NCBI RefSeq assembly: GCF_046530675.1
Contig: NZ_CP172558.1
Span: 2,170,001-2,234,000 of the forward strand
Direction of reading: 5' to 3'
DNA length: 64,000 bases
From: Chitinibacter sp046530675
GTDB lineage: Bacteria > Pseudomonadota > Gammaproteobacteria > Burkholderiales > Chitinibacteraceae
Part shown: positions 42,669-52,168 of the stretch, in pieces
Layout: every line of letters begins with the position of its first letter
How positions within the stretch are numbered: position 1 is the first letter of the stretch
Notes under the pieces: generated by a model
What the model was told of the DNA's origin: nothing
What the model saw: the letters and a program-made list of their open reading frames with translations, nothing else
Database searches by the model: none
Made by a program: the position numbers and the translations under genes

Positions 42669-45617
42669 TCAGGTCGTCGGATTGCTGGGCAATAGCAGAG
42701 TAAATACTGCACCGCCTTCCGGGTGGTTTCTGGCGCTGATCTGGCCGCCGTGATCGAGCATGATTTGCCGGCTGATCGCCAGCCCCAGCCCTGTACCGCC
42801 ACCCATGCGGACGCGGCTGCTCTGGATGAATTTATCGAAAATCGTTTCCAGCTCGTTCTCGGGAATGCCCGGGCCGTGATCGCGAACTTCGATGCTGACT
42901 GCAGGTTCGCCATTTTCCAGCAGATCAACAGGATGAATGGTGATTTCAATTCGGCTGCCTGCGGTGCTGAATTTGATCGCGTTCGAGAGCAGGTTGACGA
43001 TTACCTGCGTAATCCGGGCTTTGTCAAAAATGCCGGTAATGTCTTCCGGGTGTTCGATAAACTCAACCTGTAATTGCTTGCCTGCAAGCAGCGAGCTCAT
43101 TTCGGCAATCGCCATCCGGACAATGACTTGCAGGCTGTACTTGCCTTTGTCATAGCTCATTTTGTTGGCTTCCAGCCGCGACATATCGAGCAAATCGTTC
43201 AAGAGGACAAGCAGGCGTTTTCCCGATGCATTGATGCGTTCGTAATAGCGGTTTAAATGGTTGCTTTCCGGTAAATCGAGCTTGCCGGTTTTGGCCAGCC
43301 CCATTTCGGAGAATGACAAAATGGCATGCATCGGTGTGCGCAACTCGTGGCTCATATTGGCGAGGAAGGATGATTTGGCCAGATTGGCGTTTTCAGCGGC
43401 ATCTTTGGCGTCGACCAAGCGGCGCTCGATTTCCTTGAGCTGGGCAATATCGGTGAAGAAACAATAGGCGTATTCAATGTTTTCCTGCTCGTCGAGTACG
43501 ATGCCGCTATTGATCAGGAAGGGGTGTAGTTTGCCATACTGGTCGGAAAGCTCGATGTCCTTGATGGTATGTCCCTGCAGGGCAAGATTCATCAGGTCTT
43601 CAGGGAAAAACTGGGTGGAGGTATCTCCCCAGATCGCGTGCGGATTTTGTCCGATCAATGCTTCGCGACTGAAACCGAGTAGGCGGGTGAACGAATGATT
43701 GACGTCACGAATTTTGTGATCGGCATCGATCAGCAAAAAGCCGTCGGCGGTCTGGTCAATAATCGTGCGGTTCAGGCGTTCGGATTGACGTAGTGATTGG
43801 GCTGCAATCCGTTGCGAAGTAATGTCCTCGATAATCGCAATCATGCCCTTGCTCATATCGCCGGCGACGAGTGCTTTGGCGTAGATCATCGCCCAGAATG
43901 GCGTTTGGTCGCGTCGATACAGCTCGGTTTCGCCACGATAAACGCCGCCAGTCGCAATGCGCGACCAGATTTTCTGCCGGATATTGTCGTATTTTTCTAC
44001 TGAACCAAAAATTTGCTGGGTTTCGACGCCAATAATATCGCTGCCGGTATAGCCGAACAGCAGCTCAAATGCGGGGTTGACCAGATGAATTTCGCCATTG
44101 AGCGAGAGCATGACGGCCAGTGGGCTGGCATCCAATACGGTGCGGATTTCGGCGGTACGCTCCTGTACCATTTCGTGTAACTGGTCGCGGTGCTGACGTA
44201 ATTCCTGTTCGGCTAATCGGCGTTCGGAAATATCGCGTGCAGTACAGCAGACATAGGCTTCACGTTGGAACTTGATCAGTGAAAGCGTCAACTCCATCGG
44301 GATTTTTTCGCCATTGCTGGTTTGCAGCAGGCTTTCAATACTTAACTGTTTTTGATCCTGCAGTGTATGCCAGTAGTTCTGCCAGTCGTCTTCGCTGATT
44401 TCGGTAAACAGATCGATAAAGTGCTGGATCAGTAATTCTTGCCGACCAAATCCGGAGACGCTGGCCAGACTCTTGTTGGCATAGCGGATCAGTCCATTGT
44501 GATCTGACCAGAGCGTCAAGTCGGGTGACTCATCGACGGTATGCTGGGTGAGAAACAGCCTTCCTTCAACCTGTTCGAGCTGGCGGATTTGACGCAGCAG
44601 CATATAGAGCAGCAGGGATACCACGACCATCAGCCCCATTGCCAGCATGATGCGGGTCATGGTTTGTTGGTGAAATGGCGCGAGGATGACGTCGTAATCG
44701 TGTTTGATCGTAATGATCAGGGGTAACTGGCTTTGATTCACCATAAAGGTGAATAGCTGCTCCTTACCCATTTCCCCCTCAATTCGCTGGGTGCTATGGC
44801 GTTTGAGGCGCAGTTGTTCGAATAGCAGCGAGTATTGTTCCCTTTCGTTAGTGGCCAGTTTGCTTTCATCAAAAGGGTAGTTCACTAGCACAATGCCATC
44901 GCTGCGCAATAGCTGAATCGAGACACCTTTGGGTAGATCCAGTGATTTGTAAAAATTCAAGAAATAACCGGGCTCGATGCCGGAGAGCAAAACGCCACCA
45001 AACTGGCCTTGAGTCCCATTAATGCGGCGCGTCAAGGCAATCAGCCATTTGCCATCAGTGCGCGAAAGAAGAGGTTCGCTGATAAAGGATTGAAGGCTGT
45101 CATATTCCCGGTGATACTGGAAATACGCCCGATCCGATAAATTGACTTTACGGGCCGGATATTCCAGACCATGGCTGTGAATATTGCCAGTGCTGTCTAT
45201 GGTAATGATGCCGCGAATTTGCGGTGTCAGACGTACTTTATCCTTGAGCAACAAATGCATCAGATATTCGTCGGCTTTTTCTACACCGCCAAGGCGATTC
45301 AGATCCTCGGCGATATTCTGCATTGCCTGTTCAACCGAAACAAAAGCGCGCGTGGCGTTTTCATCGAGCGCACGCGCCAGTGACTGATCGCTGCGTTGTG
45401 CTTCGGTGATGGCTTGATGGTAATCACGCACGGTAATCCAGGCCAGCGTCAGTAATACCAGCAGAACCATTACGGCATAAAACCCAAGCAAGCCACCCCG
45501 CAAACCGCGTAGTGTTTGCCGGGTAATATGATTGCTTGGTGTTTTGTCGTCGTCTAATAAGCTAACGTCAAAGATTTTGTTTCGCCTCCAAGGCTTCCCA
45601 GCGTTCGAGCTTTTCAA
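42669..45617 (-). CDS. Membrane sensor histidine kinase with Cache and three PAS domains
   Basis: 982 aa. N-terminal membrane helix (about 40-62), a large periplasmic Cache-type sensor (about 65-310, with SEPLLSRTDGKWLIALTRRI), second helix (about 325-347), then three PAS domains (about 360-480, 485-610, 620-745), HisKA (H box FLANMSHELRTPMHAIL) and HATPase (GGTGLGLAISRQIM). No receiver domain. The start used is TTG 45617, inside the end of uup by 50 bases; no ATG lies between it and the first membrane helix. The overlap suggests translational coupling with uup, but a different start cannot be excluded. Partner regulator not adjacent. Confidence 0.85.
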   Translation of the reverse strand: MKSSNAGKPWRRNKIFDVSLLDDDKTPSNHITRQTLRGLRGGLLGFYAVMVLLVLLTLAWITVRDYHQAITEAQRSDQSLARALDENATRAFVSVEQAMQNIAEDLNRLGGVEKADEYLMHLLLKDKVRLTPQIRGIITIDSTGNIHSHGLEYPARKVNLSDRAYFQYHREYDSLQSFISEPLLSRTDGKWLIALTRRINGTQGQFGGVLLSGIEPGYFLNFYKSLDLPKGVSIQLLRSDGIVLVNYPFDESKLATNEREQYSLLFEQLRLKRHSTQRIEGEMGKEQLFTFMVNQSQLPLIITIKHDYDVILAPFHQQTMTRIMLAMGLMVVVSLLLYMLLRQIRQLEQVEGRLFLTQHTVDESPDLTLWSDHNGLIRYANKSLASVSGFGRQELLIQHFIDLFTEISEDDWQNYWHTLQDQKQLSIESLLQTSNGEKIPMELTLSLIKFQREAYVCCTARDISERRLAEQELRQHRDQLHEMVQERTAEIRTVLDASPLAVMLSLNGEIHLVNPAFELLFGYTGSDIIGVETQQIFGSVEKYDNIRQKIWSRIATGGVYRGETELYRRDQTPFWAMIYAKALVAGDMSKGMIAIIEDITSQRIAAQSLRQSERLNRTIIDQTADGFLLIDADHKIRDVNHSFTRLLGFSREALIGQNPHAIWGDTSTQFFPEDLMNLALQGHTIKDIELSDQYGKLHPFLINSGIVLDEQENIEYAYCFFTDIAQLKEIERRLVDAKDAAENANLAKSSFLANMSHELRTPMHAILSFSEMGLAKTGKLDLPESNHLNRYYERINASGKRLLVLLNDLLDMSRLEANKMSYDKGKYSLQVIVRMAIAEMSSLLAGKQLQVEFIEHPEDITGIFDKARITQVIVNLLSNAIKFSTAGSRIEITIHPVDLLENGEPAVSIEVRDHGPGIPENELETIFDKFIQSSRVRMGGGTGLGLAISRQIMLDHGGQISARNHPEGGAVFTLLLPSNPTT

Positions 45618-47484
45618 GGGTCAGCATTTCAATTTCCTCGATTCTAGCCTGCATTTCGCGCGCTTTGATTGGCTCGGTACGATAAATGGCCGGATCAAGT
45701 AAAGTTTGTTGTAATTTTGTTTGCTCGGCGTCGAGGGCTTCGAGCTCGGCTGGAAGCCGCTCCAGTTCGCGGGTTTCATTGAAATTGAGTTTGTTGCGGC
45801 TGGTTTTATTTTTCTCTTCGGGAGCCTTGGTCACAGCGGGCGGCGTGACTTTTTTCGTCTCAACCCGGCTGGCGATCATTCGTTCGCGTGCACTAATCCA
45901 GTCCGCGTAGCCGCCGGCGTTTTCCAGCAAAACGCCATTCGGTTCGAAAACGATGGTTTGCGTCACGACATTATCCAGAAAAGCGCGGTCATGGCTGACG
46001 ACAAAGACGGTACCGGTGTAGCTGGCGAGTAATTCTTCGAGCAATTCCAGCGTGTCGATATCCAGGTCATTCGTTGGCTCGTCGAGTACCAGAATATTCG
46101 CCGCTTTGGTAAACAGGCGCGCCAGCAGCAAGCGGTTGCGCTCGCCACCCGACAATGATTTCACCGGGCTGCGTGCGCGTTCGGCCGGGAACAGGAACTC
46201 TTCCAGATAGCCGATGATGTGTTTGCGCTGGCCGCCGATTTCGACGTAATCATTGCCCTGACCAACGGTATCGGCAACCGATTGCTCTTCGTTGAGCTGT
46301 TCGCGGAACTGGTCGAAATATGCCACCTGCAGATTGGTGCCGCGTTTGACTGTACCTGAATCGGGTTCGAGCTCGCCCAAGATCATTTTGAGCAAAGTGG
46401 TTTTGCCCGCGCCATTGGGCCCGATCAGGCCGATTTTGTCCCCGCGCAGTAGCCGCGTGGTGAAGTTCTTGATCAGGATTTTTTCGCTACCATCCGGGTT
46501 GGTGTATGACTTGCTGACATTTTCCAGCTCGGCGACCAGTTTGCCGCTGCGCTCGCCAGCATCGAGCTGGAACGAGACATTACCGACGCGCTCGCGCCGT
46601 GCGGCACGTTCACGTCGCAGCGCTTCCAGGCGACGCACACGGCCTTCATTGCGCGTACGGCGCGCTTTGATACCTTGGCGAATCCAGACTTCTTCTTGAG
46701 CGAGGACTTTATCAAACTGGCGATTGGCGGTTTCTTCCACGGCGAGTAATTCGGCTTTTTTGACTTCGTACGCCGAGAAGTTGCCGGGGAAGCTAACGAT
46801 ATTGCCGCGATCGAGTTCAACAATGCGCGTGCTGACGTTGTCGAGAAAGCTCCGGTCATGCGTGATAAACAGCACACTGCCGCTAAAGTTTTTCAGCAGC
46901 GTTTCCAGCCACTCAATCGCGCTGACGTCCAGATGGTTGGTTGGCTCGTCGAGTAATAAAACATCGGGTTCGGTGACGAGTGCGCGCGCGAGCGCGACGC
47001 GTTTTTTCCAGCCGCCAGAGAGCGAACTGACCAAGGTATCGGGTGGCAGATTCAGAATCGACATTGTATTGGCAATCAGCGAGTCCAGACGCCAGCCATC
47101 CTGATTTTCCAGTTCGTGCTGCAAATCGGCCAGCCGCTGCATGCCTTCATCCGAGTCATCCAGATCATGAATCGCCGCGTGGTAATCGACGAGCAACTGA
47201 CGCACATTGCCCAGACCTTCGGCGACGGCCTCGTAAACGGTGTGACCCGGCTCGAACACCGGTTCCTGCGGCACAAAAGCCATCCGGGCATTATTAATCA
47301 GTCGGATCGCACCTTCGTCGAGCTTGTTGACGCCAGCAATGGTTTTCAATAGCGACGATTTGCCCGCGCCATTGCGGCCGATCAGCCCCACGCGCTCGCC
47401 CGGTTCAAGCACCAGATTGGCGCCGTCTAAAAGTGGCCAGTGACCGAAAGCGAGGTGGGCATTTTCAACGATAAGCAAGGGCAT
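45568..47484 (-). CDS. uup: ABC-F ATPase, Uup type
   Basis: 638 aa from MPLLIVENAHLAFG; the ATG seven codons upstream is less likely. Two ABC domains: Walker A GRNGAGKSS and GPNGAGKTT, signatures SLSGGWKKRVALARALV and SLSGGERNRLLLARLF, Walker B DEPTNHLD and DEPTNDLD. A C-terminal coiled coil (about 545-638) after a Lys-rich linker is the Uup feature. Soluble protein working on ribosomes or branched DNA, not a transporter. Its 3' end overlaps the sensor kinase gene. Confidence 0.93.
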   Translation of the reverse strand: MPLLIVENAHLAFGHWPLLDGANLVLEPGERVGLIGRNGAGKSSLLKTIAGVNKLDEGAIRLINNARMAFVPQEPVFEPGHTVYEAVAEGLGNVRQLLVDYHAAIHDLDDSDEGMQRLADLQHELENQDGWRLDSLIANTMSILNLPPDTLVSSLSGGWKKRVALARALVTEPDVLLLDEPTNHLDVSAIEWLETLLKNFSGSVLFITHDRSFLDNVSTRIVELDRGNIVSFPGNFSAYEVKKAELLAVEETANRQFDKVLAQEEVWIRQGIKARRTRNEGRVRRLEALRRERAARRERVGNVSFQLDAGERSGKLVAELENVSKSYTNPDGSEKILIKNFTTRLLRGDKIGLIGPNGAGKTTLLKMILGELEPDSGTVKRGTNLQVAYFDQFREQLNEEQSVADTVGQGNDYVEIGGQRKHIIGYLEEFLFPAERARSPVKSLSGGERNRLLLARLFTKAANILVLDEPTNDLDIDTLELLEELLASYTGTVFVVSHDRAFLDNVVTQTIVFEPNGVLLENAGGYADWISARERMIASRVETKKVTPPAVTKAPEEKNKTSRNKLNFNETRELERLPAELEALDAEQTKLQQTLLDPAIYRTEPIKAREMQARIEEIEMLTLEKLERWEALEAKQNL

Positions 47485-47647
47485 GGGATAACTTTGAGGT
47501 AGCAATTTAAGTGGCGATTATACGGCCTGGGAGTCATATACCGTTATGTTTTACATTCTGCTTTTTTTGACTGAAAAGCCATCCAGTTTGGACATTGCCA
47601 TCTTGGCATATAGAATCGCTGTAATTCTGCGAATCGAGGAGACCCGC

Positions 47648-49054
47648 ATGAGGCGAGTCTGGAGTTCGGTTTTATCTGTGTTTTTACTGGTTTTTTTGCT
47701 TGGCGCCCCGGCGCAAGCCAGAACGGTTTCGACTGGCAAAGTGGCTGCAACGGGAGCGAGCCATCCAGCAATGCAGCAAGCTGATGGTGCGCCTTATGAT
47801 GCAGACAACCCGCCGGATCGCTTGCGGGTTCTGGTGGCGCTGGGACCATCGACCTATTTTCTGAAAGATGGTCGGCCGCATGGCTTGGAGTTTGCTTTAT
47901 TGCAAGGCTTCGAGAGCGAATTAAACCGCCGTCGCACCAAAGGTCGCCCACCGATTCGTCTGCAATTTATTCCGGTTGACGCGGGTGAGCTGATTCCTGC
48001 TCTGCGTGAAGGGCGTGGCGACATTGCAGCTGGCATGCTGCCATACAGTGACAGTCTGAAATCATTAATCAGACCGACCGAGCCGTATGCGCAGGATCAA
48101 TGGTGTCTGGTCAGTCATCGTGATAATCCGCTTACTTTTGACCAGCTGGGGCAAAAAGCACTGACGTTGAATTCGGCCAGCTATGGTCGCCGTCTGCTCG
48201 CGATTGAGGGCAAGGAAGTCGCGCTTGATGAGCCGCCGCAGGGGAGTAATGCCGAAATGCTGCTGCGTGATATGAACCAGAATCCGGCCTTGCAAAGTTT
48301 GAGCAGTCGCTGGGTTTACCGGCTCTGGTCTGCGACTTACCCTAGTCTGAAATTGTCTGAATGTTTAAATAATACGGTTTCGCTGGTCTGGGGTGTCGAT
48401 CAGGATAATGTCGCGCTGGCCGATGATTTGAACCGTTATTTGGGCAGCAAAAATCGCGTCACTATGGAGAAAGCCATCGAGCTGACCCGACGGTTTCTGA
48501 TTAGCGGAGCCCAGATTGAGCGCAGCGATAAAATTTCTTCGATGGATAAACTGGCTATTTTTGCTCCCATTTTCCAGGCCGCAGCAGCGGCCAATAATCT
48601 GGACTGGTTGTTGCTCGCCGCCATTGGGCAGAAGGAATCCAAGCTGACGCCGATGATCCGTAAAAATGGCCCGACCGGCGTGATGCAGGTGAACCCTTCG
48701 ACCGCCCGTGCGATGGGAATTCGTGATCCACATGGCAACGAAGGCAATATTTCAGCCGCCGCCTTGTATCTGAATTACCTGCGCAAAATGTATAGCCGGG
48801 AAGGGATCAGCGAAGACAACCAGCTGTATTTCATGATTGCCGCCTACAACGCCGGTGAAGGGCGGCTGCAACAATTACGCCGTAAGGCCAAAGCACAAGG
48901 GCTCAACCCGAATATCTGGCCGGGTCATGTCGAGCAGATTGCACTGCAATCGGTCGGTCGCAATATGGTCGATTATGTCTCCACGGTAAACCGTTTGTAT
49001 CTGGCCTATCAGGCCACCGAAAAAGCTCGTAATAAGCAACTGGATAGCAAATAA
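47648..49054 (+). CDS. MltF-like lytic transglycosylase with binding-protein domain
   Basis: 468 aa from ATG 47648, which has a GGAGA ribosome-binding site and gives a signal peptide (SVFLLVFLLGAPAQA). A SBP_bac_3-like domain (about 55-300, LRVLVALGPSTYFLKDGRPHG) is followed by an SLT domain (about 310-465) with catalytic Glu330 in GQKESKLTP, GVMQVNPSTARAMGI and AAYNAGEGRL. This is the MltF layout: a periplasmic enzyme that cuts peptidoglycan glycan strands, with a regulatory binding domain. A longer frame from 47546 lacks a good signal. Confidence 0.9.
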   Translation: MRRVWSSVLSVFLLVFLLGAPAQARTVSTGKVAATGASHPAMQQADGAPYDADNPPDRLRVLVALGPSTYFLKDGRPHGLEFALLQGFESELNRRRTKGRPPIRLQFIPVDAGELIPALREGRGDIAAGMLPYSDSLKSLIRPTEPYAQDQWCLVSHRDNPLTFDQLGQKALTLNSASYGRRLLAIEGKEVALDEPPQGSNAEMLLRDMNQNPALQSLSSRWVYRLWSATYPSLKLSECLNNTVSLVWGVDQDNVALADDLNRYLGSKNRVTMEKAIELTRRFLISGAQIERSDKISSMDKLAIFAPIFQAAAAANNLDWLLLAAIGQKESKLTPMIRKNGPTGVMQVNPSTARAMGIRDPHGNEGNISAAALYLNYLRKMYSREGISEDNQLYFMIAAYNAGEGRLQQLRRKAKAQGLNPNIWPGHVEQIALQSVGRNMVDYVSTVNRLYLAYQATEKARNKQLDSK

Positions 49055-49088
49055 GTGAGTTGCAATCCGCTTGAGTTGATTTTTGCGA

Positions 49089-49137
49089 GGGTATCTGTCT
49101 GCAGGTTTTGATGTATTAGGCTTTTATGTGTATACCT
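49089..49137. repeat. 49-bp palindromic repeat, copy 10
   Basis: Starts GGGTATCTGTCTGCAGG, ends TGTATACCT; 49 bp. The right arm is more diverged. Confidence 0.75.
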
Positions 49138-49229
49138 ATTGCCAGTATTTGGCTTGCTGGTTTATTTGTTCGCAAATTGAATCGCCGTGGCAAGGTGTCT
49201 GCTTGATGTCAGATTTATTGTTTGAATGA

Positions 49230-49257
49230 TTGAGTGTTGCGCTGACTGTAGTAAAAT
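49230..49257 (+). promoter_or_regulatory. Candidate pyk promoter
   Basis: TTGAGT, 16-base spacer, TAAAAT, about 160 bases before the pyk start. Confidence 0.35.
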
Positions 49258-49416
49258 TACAGAAATTTTATGTAGTTTTTCTGGCTTTTTAATCTATGTA
49301 AACAAAAAAGCTAATAAATTGACCGTTTTTCTGCGCCAAATCATGTCTTTCGTCCGTTAACAGGCGTATCTTTCCGCCTGACTGTTTTGGCTTATTCCCT
49401 CCGGAGATTTCTTACT

Positions 49417-50856
49417 ATGCATTGCGGCACAAAAATTGTAGCGACGCTCGGCCCCGCTTCTACCGATCCTGTGGTTCTGGAAAGCCTGATTCAGGCCGGA
49501 GTGAACACTGTTCGTTTGAATTTCTCGCACGGCACAGCGCAAGATCATATTGACCGTGCTGCAACCGTGCGTGCGATTGCTCAAAAACTGGGTAAATCGG
49601 TTGCCGTGCTGGCTGACTTGCAAGGCCCTAAAATCCGCGTTGGTAAATTTGAAAACAGCAAAATTGAGCTGGCCAAAGGCGCAAAATTTGTTCTGGATGC
49701 CGAGTGCGAATTGGGTAATCAGGATACCGTCGGTCTGGATTACAAAGAGTTGCCGAACGACGTTGAACCCGGTGTTGTGCTGCTGCTGGACGACGGCAAA
49801 ATTCAACTGGTCGTCGATTCTGTGGTTGGCCCGAAAGTGTTTACGACAGTGACGGTTGGCGGCACCTTGTCGAACAATAAAGGGATTAATCGTCAGGGTG
49901 GCGGTTTGACTGCGCCGGCGCTGACCGCCAAGGACATGGAAGACATCAAAACCGCATCGATTCTGGAAGCCGATTACATCGCTGTATCGTTCCCGAAATC
50001 AGCGGCTGACATGTATATGGCGCGCACACTGGTACGTGCTGCGGGTGGCCATGCTTTACTGATCGCCAAAATTGAGCGCACCGAAGCGATTACCAATCTG
50101 GAAGAAATTCTCGATGCTTCAGACGGTATCATGGTTGCGCGTGGCGACCTGGCCGTTGAAGTTGGCGACGCAGCGGTTCCTGGTCTGCAAAAACGCATGA
50201 TCAAGCTGGCGCGCAAGAAACACAAGATCACCATTACTGCGACGCAAATGATGGAATCGATGATTACCAGCCCGATTCCGACTCGCGCCGAAGTGTCTGA
50301 CTGTGCCAATGCGGTGCTCGACGGGACTGATGCGGTCATGTTGTCTGCCGAATCGGCAGCCGGTAAATATCCGCTCGAAGCGGTACAGGCGATGGCGCGC
50401 ACTTGTCTGGAGGCTGAACGCTCAGGCGAAGGCAAAGTCGAAGGCGAATTCGATAATGTCAGCGATTTCGAGCGCATTGACCAAGCGGTCACAATGGCTG
50501 CGGTATATGCCAGCAGTAATATGAAAGTCAAAGCAATTGTCTGCATTTCGCATTCAGGTGCGTCAGCGTTGTGGCTGTCACGCTATATTTCCGGCGTACC
50601 GATTTATGTCTTTACGCAAGAAATCAACACCTATCGCAAACTGGCGCTCTACCGTTATGTGACGCCATTTATGGTTGATGCCAAAATCGGCGCTGACCGC
50701 GAGTCGCATGTCGAATACGCCCAGCTTGAATTGTTGCGTAGCGGCTGTGTCGTGCCGGGTGATCGTCTGATCGTGACACTGGCTTCACAAAGCAATGTGA
50801 ATCTGGGCGCTAACACGATGCGGATTATCCAGATTGCCCAAGGTCAGCGCGCGTAA
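49417..50856 (+). CDS. pyk: Pyruvate kinase
   Basis: 479 aa from ATG 49417 (CCGGAG ten bases upstream). Converts phosphoenolpyruvate and ADP to pyruvate and ATP. Signature blocks: KIVATLGPAS, NTVRLNFSHG, LADLQGPKIRVG, KIERTEAITNLEEIL with the catalytic Lys, MVARGDLAVEVG and ITATQMMESMI. The C-terminal allosteric domain is present (HSGASALWLSRY). A strong terminator follows, so it is probably monocistronic. Confidence 0.97.
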   Translation: MHCGTKIVATLGPASTDPVVLESLIQAGVNTVRLNFSHGTAQDHIDRAATVRAIAQKLGKSVAVLADLQGPKIRVGKFENSKIELAKGAKFVLDAECELGNQDTVGLDYKELPNDVEPGVVLLLDDGKIQLVVDSVVGPKVFTTVTVGGTLSNNKGINRQGGGLTAPALTAKDMEDIKTASILEADYIAVSFPKSAADMYMARTLVRAAGGHALLIAKIERTEAITNLEEILDASDGIMVARGDLAVEVGDAAVPGLQKRMIKLARKKHKITITATQMMESMITSPIPTRAEVSDCANAVLDGTDAVMLSAESAAGKYPLEAVQAMARTCLEAERSGEGKVEGEFDNVSDFERIDQAVTMAAVYASSNMKVKAIVCISHSGASALWLSRYISGVPIYVFTQEINTYRKLALYRYVTPFMVDAKIGADRESHVEYAQLELLRSGCVVPGDRLIVTLASQSNVNLGANTMRIIQIAQGQRA

Positions 50857-50878
50857 TTTGATTGCGATTTGAACCATG

Positions 50879-50908
50879 AAACAGCCGACTTTGGTCGGCT
50901 GTTTTTTT
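50879..50908 (+). terminator. Rho-independent terminator after pyk
   Basis: AAACAGCCGAC-TTTG-GTCGGCTGTTT with seven T, 22 bases after the stop. Confidence 0.93.
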
Positions 50909-50924
50909 ATTGGAACAAAACATC

Positions 50925-51326
50925 ATGAATCATCAAGTTGACGAAGCCGACGTCGTTTTTACTGCGATCCGCGCGCAGGGCGCGGGTGGGCAGAATGTTA
51001 ATAAAGTCTCGAACGCGGTGCATTTGCGCTTTGATATTCGGGCCTCGCGTTTATCGGATGAGTTAAAAAACCGCCTGCTGCATTGGCCAGACCAGCGCAT
51101 CAGCAAGGACGGCGTCATTATCATCAAGGCACAATCTTCGCGCAGTCTCGAAGCCAATCGGTATGAAGCTTTGCAACGCCTGCAAGCGTTGATCGACCAA
51201 GTTGCACATAGACCCAAAGCGCGTCGTGCGACCAAGCCGAGCTGGGGCTCGCAACAAACGCGAATGGATAAGAAAAACCAGCGCGGCGCAATTAAATCGC
51301 AGCGCGGGAAAGTTCGCATCGATTGA
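50925..51326 (+). CDS. arfB: ArfB (YaeJ), ribosome-rescue peptidyl-tRNA hydrolase
   Basis: 133 aa from ATG 50925. The catalytic GGQ is in AQGAGGQNVNKVSNAV (residues about 18-33), as in class I release factors; the C-terminus is basic and disordered in solution (SQQTRMDKKNQRGAIKSQRG), the tail that enters the empty mRNA channel of stalled ribosomes. The size fits ArfB rather than RF1/RF2. Confidence 0.93.
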   Translation: MNHQVDEADVVFTAIRAQGAGGQNVNKVSNAVHLRFDIRASRLSDELKNRLLHWPDQRISKDGVIIIKAQSSRSLEANRYEALQRLQALIDQVAHRPKARRATKPSWGSQQTRMDKKNQRGAIKSQRGKVRID

Positions 51327-51374
51327 AGTGGCTGAAACTGCGTACAATGGCGTTTTAGCAATGAGAACCACGCC

Positions 51375-52118
51375 ATGAGCAACGACAATCCAGCAGCAAT
51401 CCGTCTTTCAAAACGCATGGCGGAATTGGGGCTTTGCTCACGTACGCAGGCCGATGTGCTGATTGCCGAAGGACGAGTTCAGGTCGACGGGCAAATCGTC
51501 GACGTGCTCGGTAGCCGCGTGCTGCCGCATCAGGACATCAAAATCCTTGAAACCGATATGCTCAGCAGCATGCTTGCCCCCGGCGATAAAATAACGGTGT
51601 TGTGGCATAAACCGGCTGGCGTCGCCGTCTGGCCGGGCGAGGAATACACGCAGTTTTTTGTGCCGGAAAATCGTGCTGCAGATGATCGTTCGGGCATTGT
51701 CTGGTTGAAAAAACATCGCTCACGTCTGGTTACGCCATTGGGGCTGGATGCTGATGCAACCGGGCTGGTGCTGCTAACGCAAGATACGCGTTTGGCGGGC
51801 AAGCTGGCGCAGGTCAATGATTATGAGCAGGAGTATCTGGTCTGGCTCAATGAAATCGCCAGCGAAAGCCAGATTGAAGCGATGAATGCAGTCAAAATGT
51901 TTGACGAAACGCCGATCAAGGGCTGGAAAACCAGTCGTCAGAGCGAGCAGCAATTGCGGATGGTGATTCGGGCTAATGCCGAAGGCATCGTGCCTGATTT
52001 ATGCGATGTCGCTGCTTTGACCGTGAAAGCGTATAAACGCATCCGGATTGGTAGCCTGCCATTGGGCGCTTTGGCCGAAGGACAGTGGCGTTATTTATTG
52101 CCCAATGAAAGAATTTGA
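51375..52118 (+). CDS. S4-domain RNA pseudouridine synthase (RluF/RsuA type)
   Basis: 247 aa. S4 RNA-binding domain at the N-terminus (IRLSKRMAELGLCSRTQADVLIAEGRVQVDG split over two blocks), then the pseudouridine synthase fold. The active-site block reads TPLGLDADATGLVLLTQD: the catalytic Asp is kept, but the family GRLD is LGLD, so the usual Arg is absent. It probably modifies 23S rRNA like RluF or RluB/E relatives. Starts 48 bases after arfB; likely one unit. Confidence 0.85.
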   Translation: MSNDNPAAIRLSKRMAELGLCSRTQADVLIAEGRVQVDGQIVDVLGSRVLPHQDIKILETDMLSSMLAPGDKITVLWHKPAGVAVWPGEEYTQFFVPENRAADDRSGIVWLKKHRSRLVTPLGLDADATGLVLLTQDTRLAGKLAQVNDYEQEYLVWLNEIASESQIEAMNAVKMFDETPIKGWKTSRQSEQQLRMVIRANAEGIVPDLCDVAALTVKAYKRIRIGSLPLGALAEGQWRYLLPNERI

Positions 52119-52119
52119 T

Positions 52120-52168
52120 GGGTATTGCTCTGTACCTTTTGTTGAACAACGCTTCTGTTTATATACCC
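52120..52168. repeat. 49-bp palindromic repeat, copy 11 (contains the HD-GYP stop codon)
   Basis: Starts GGGTATTGCTCTGTAC, ends TATATACCC; begins two bases after the pseudouridine synthase stop, and its right end encodes Gly-Ile-stop of the convergent HD-GYP gene. Confidence 0.82.

Larger units (their letters stand above)
49055..49416. other. Intergenic region upstream of pyruvate kinase
   Basis: About 360 bp: one 49-bp palindromic repeat (49089-49137), then a T-rich stretch with a possible promoter (49230-49257) and an AT-rich hairpin (TAAAATT/AAATTTTA, 49252-49271), then the CCGGAG ribosome-binding site of pyk. Confidence 0.6.
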
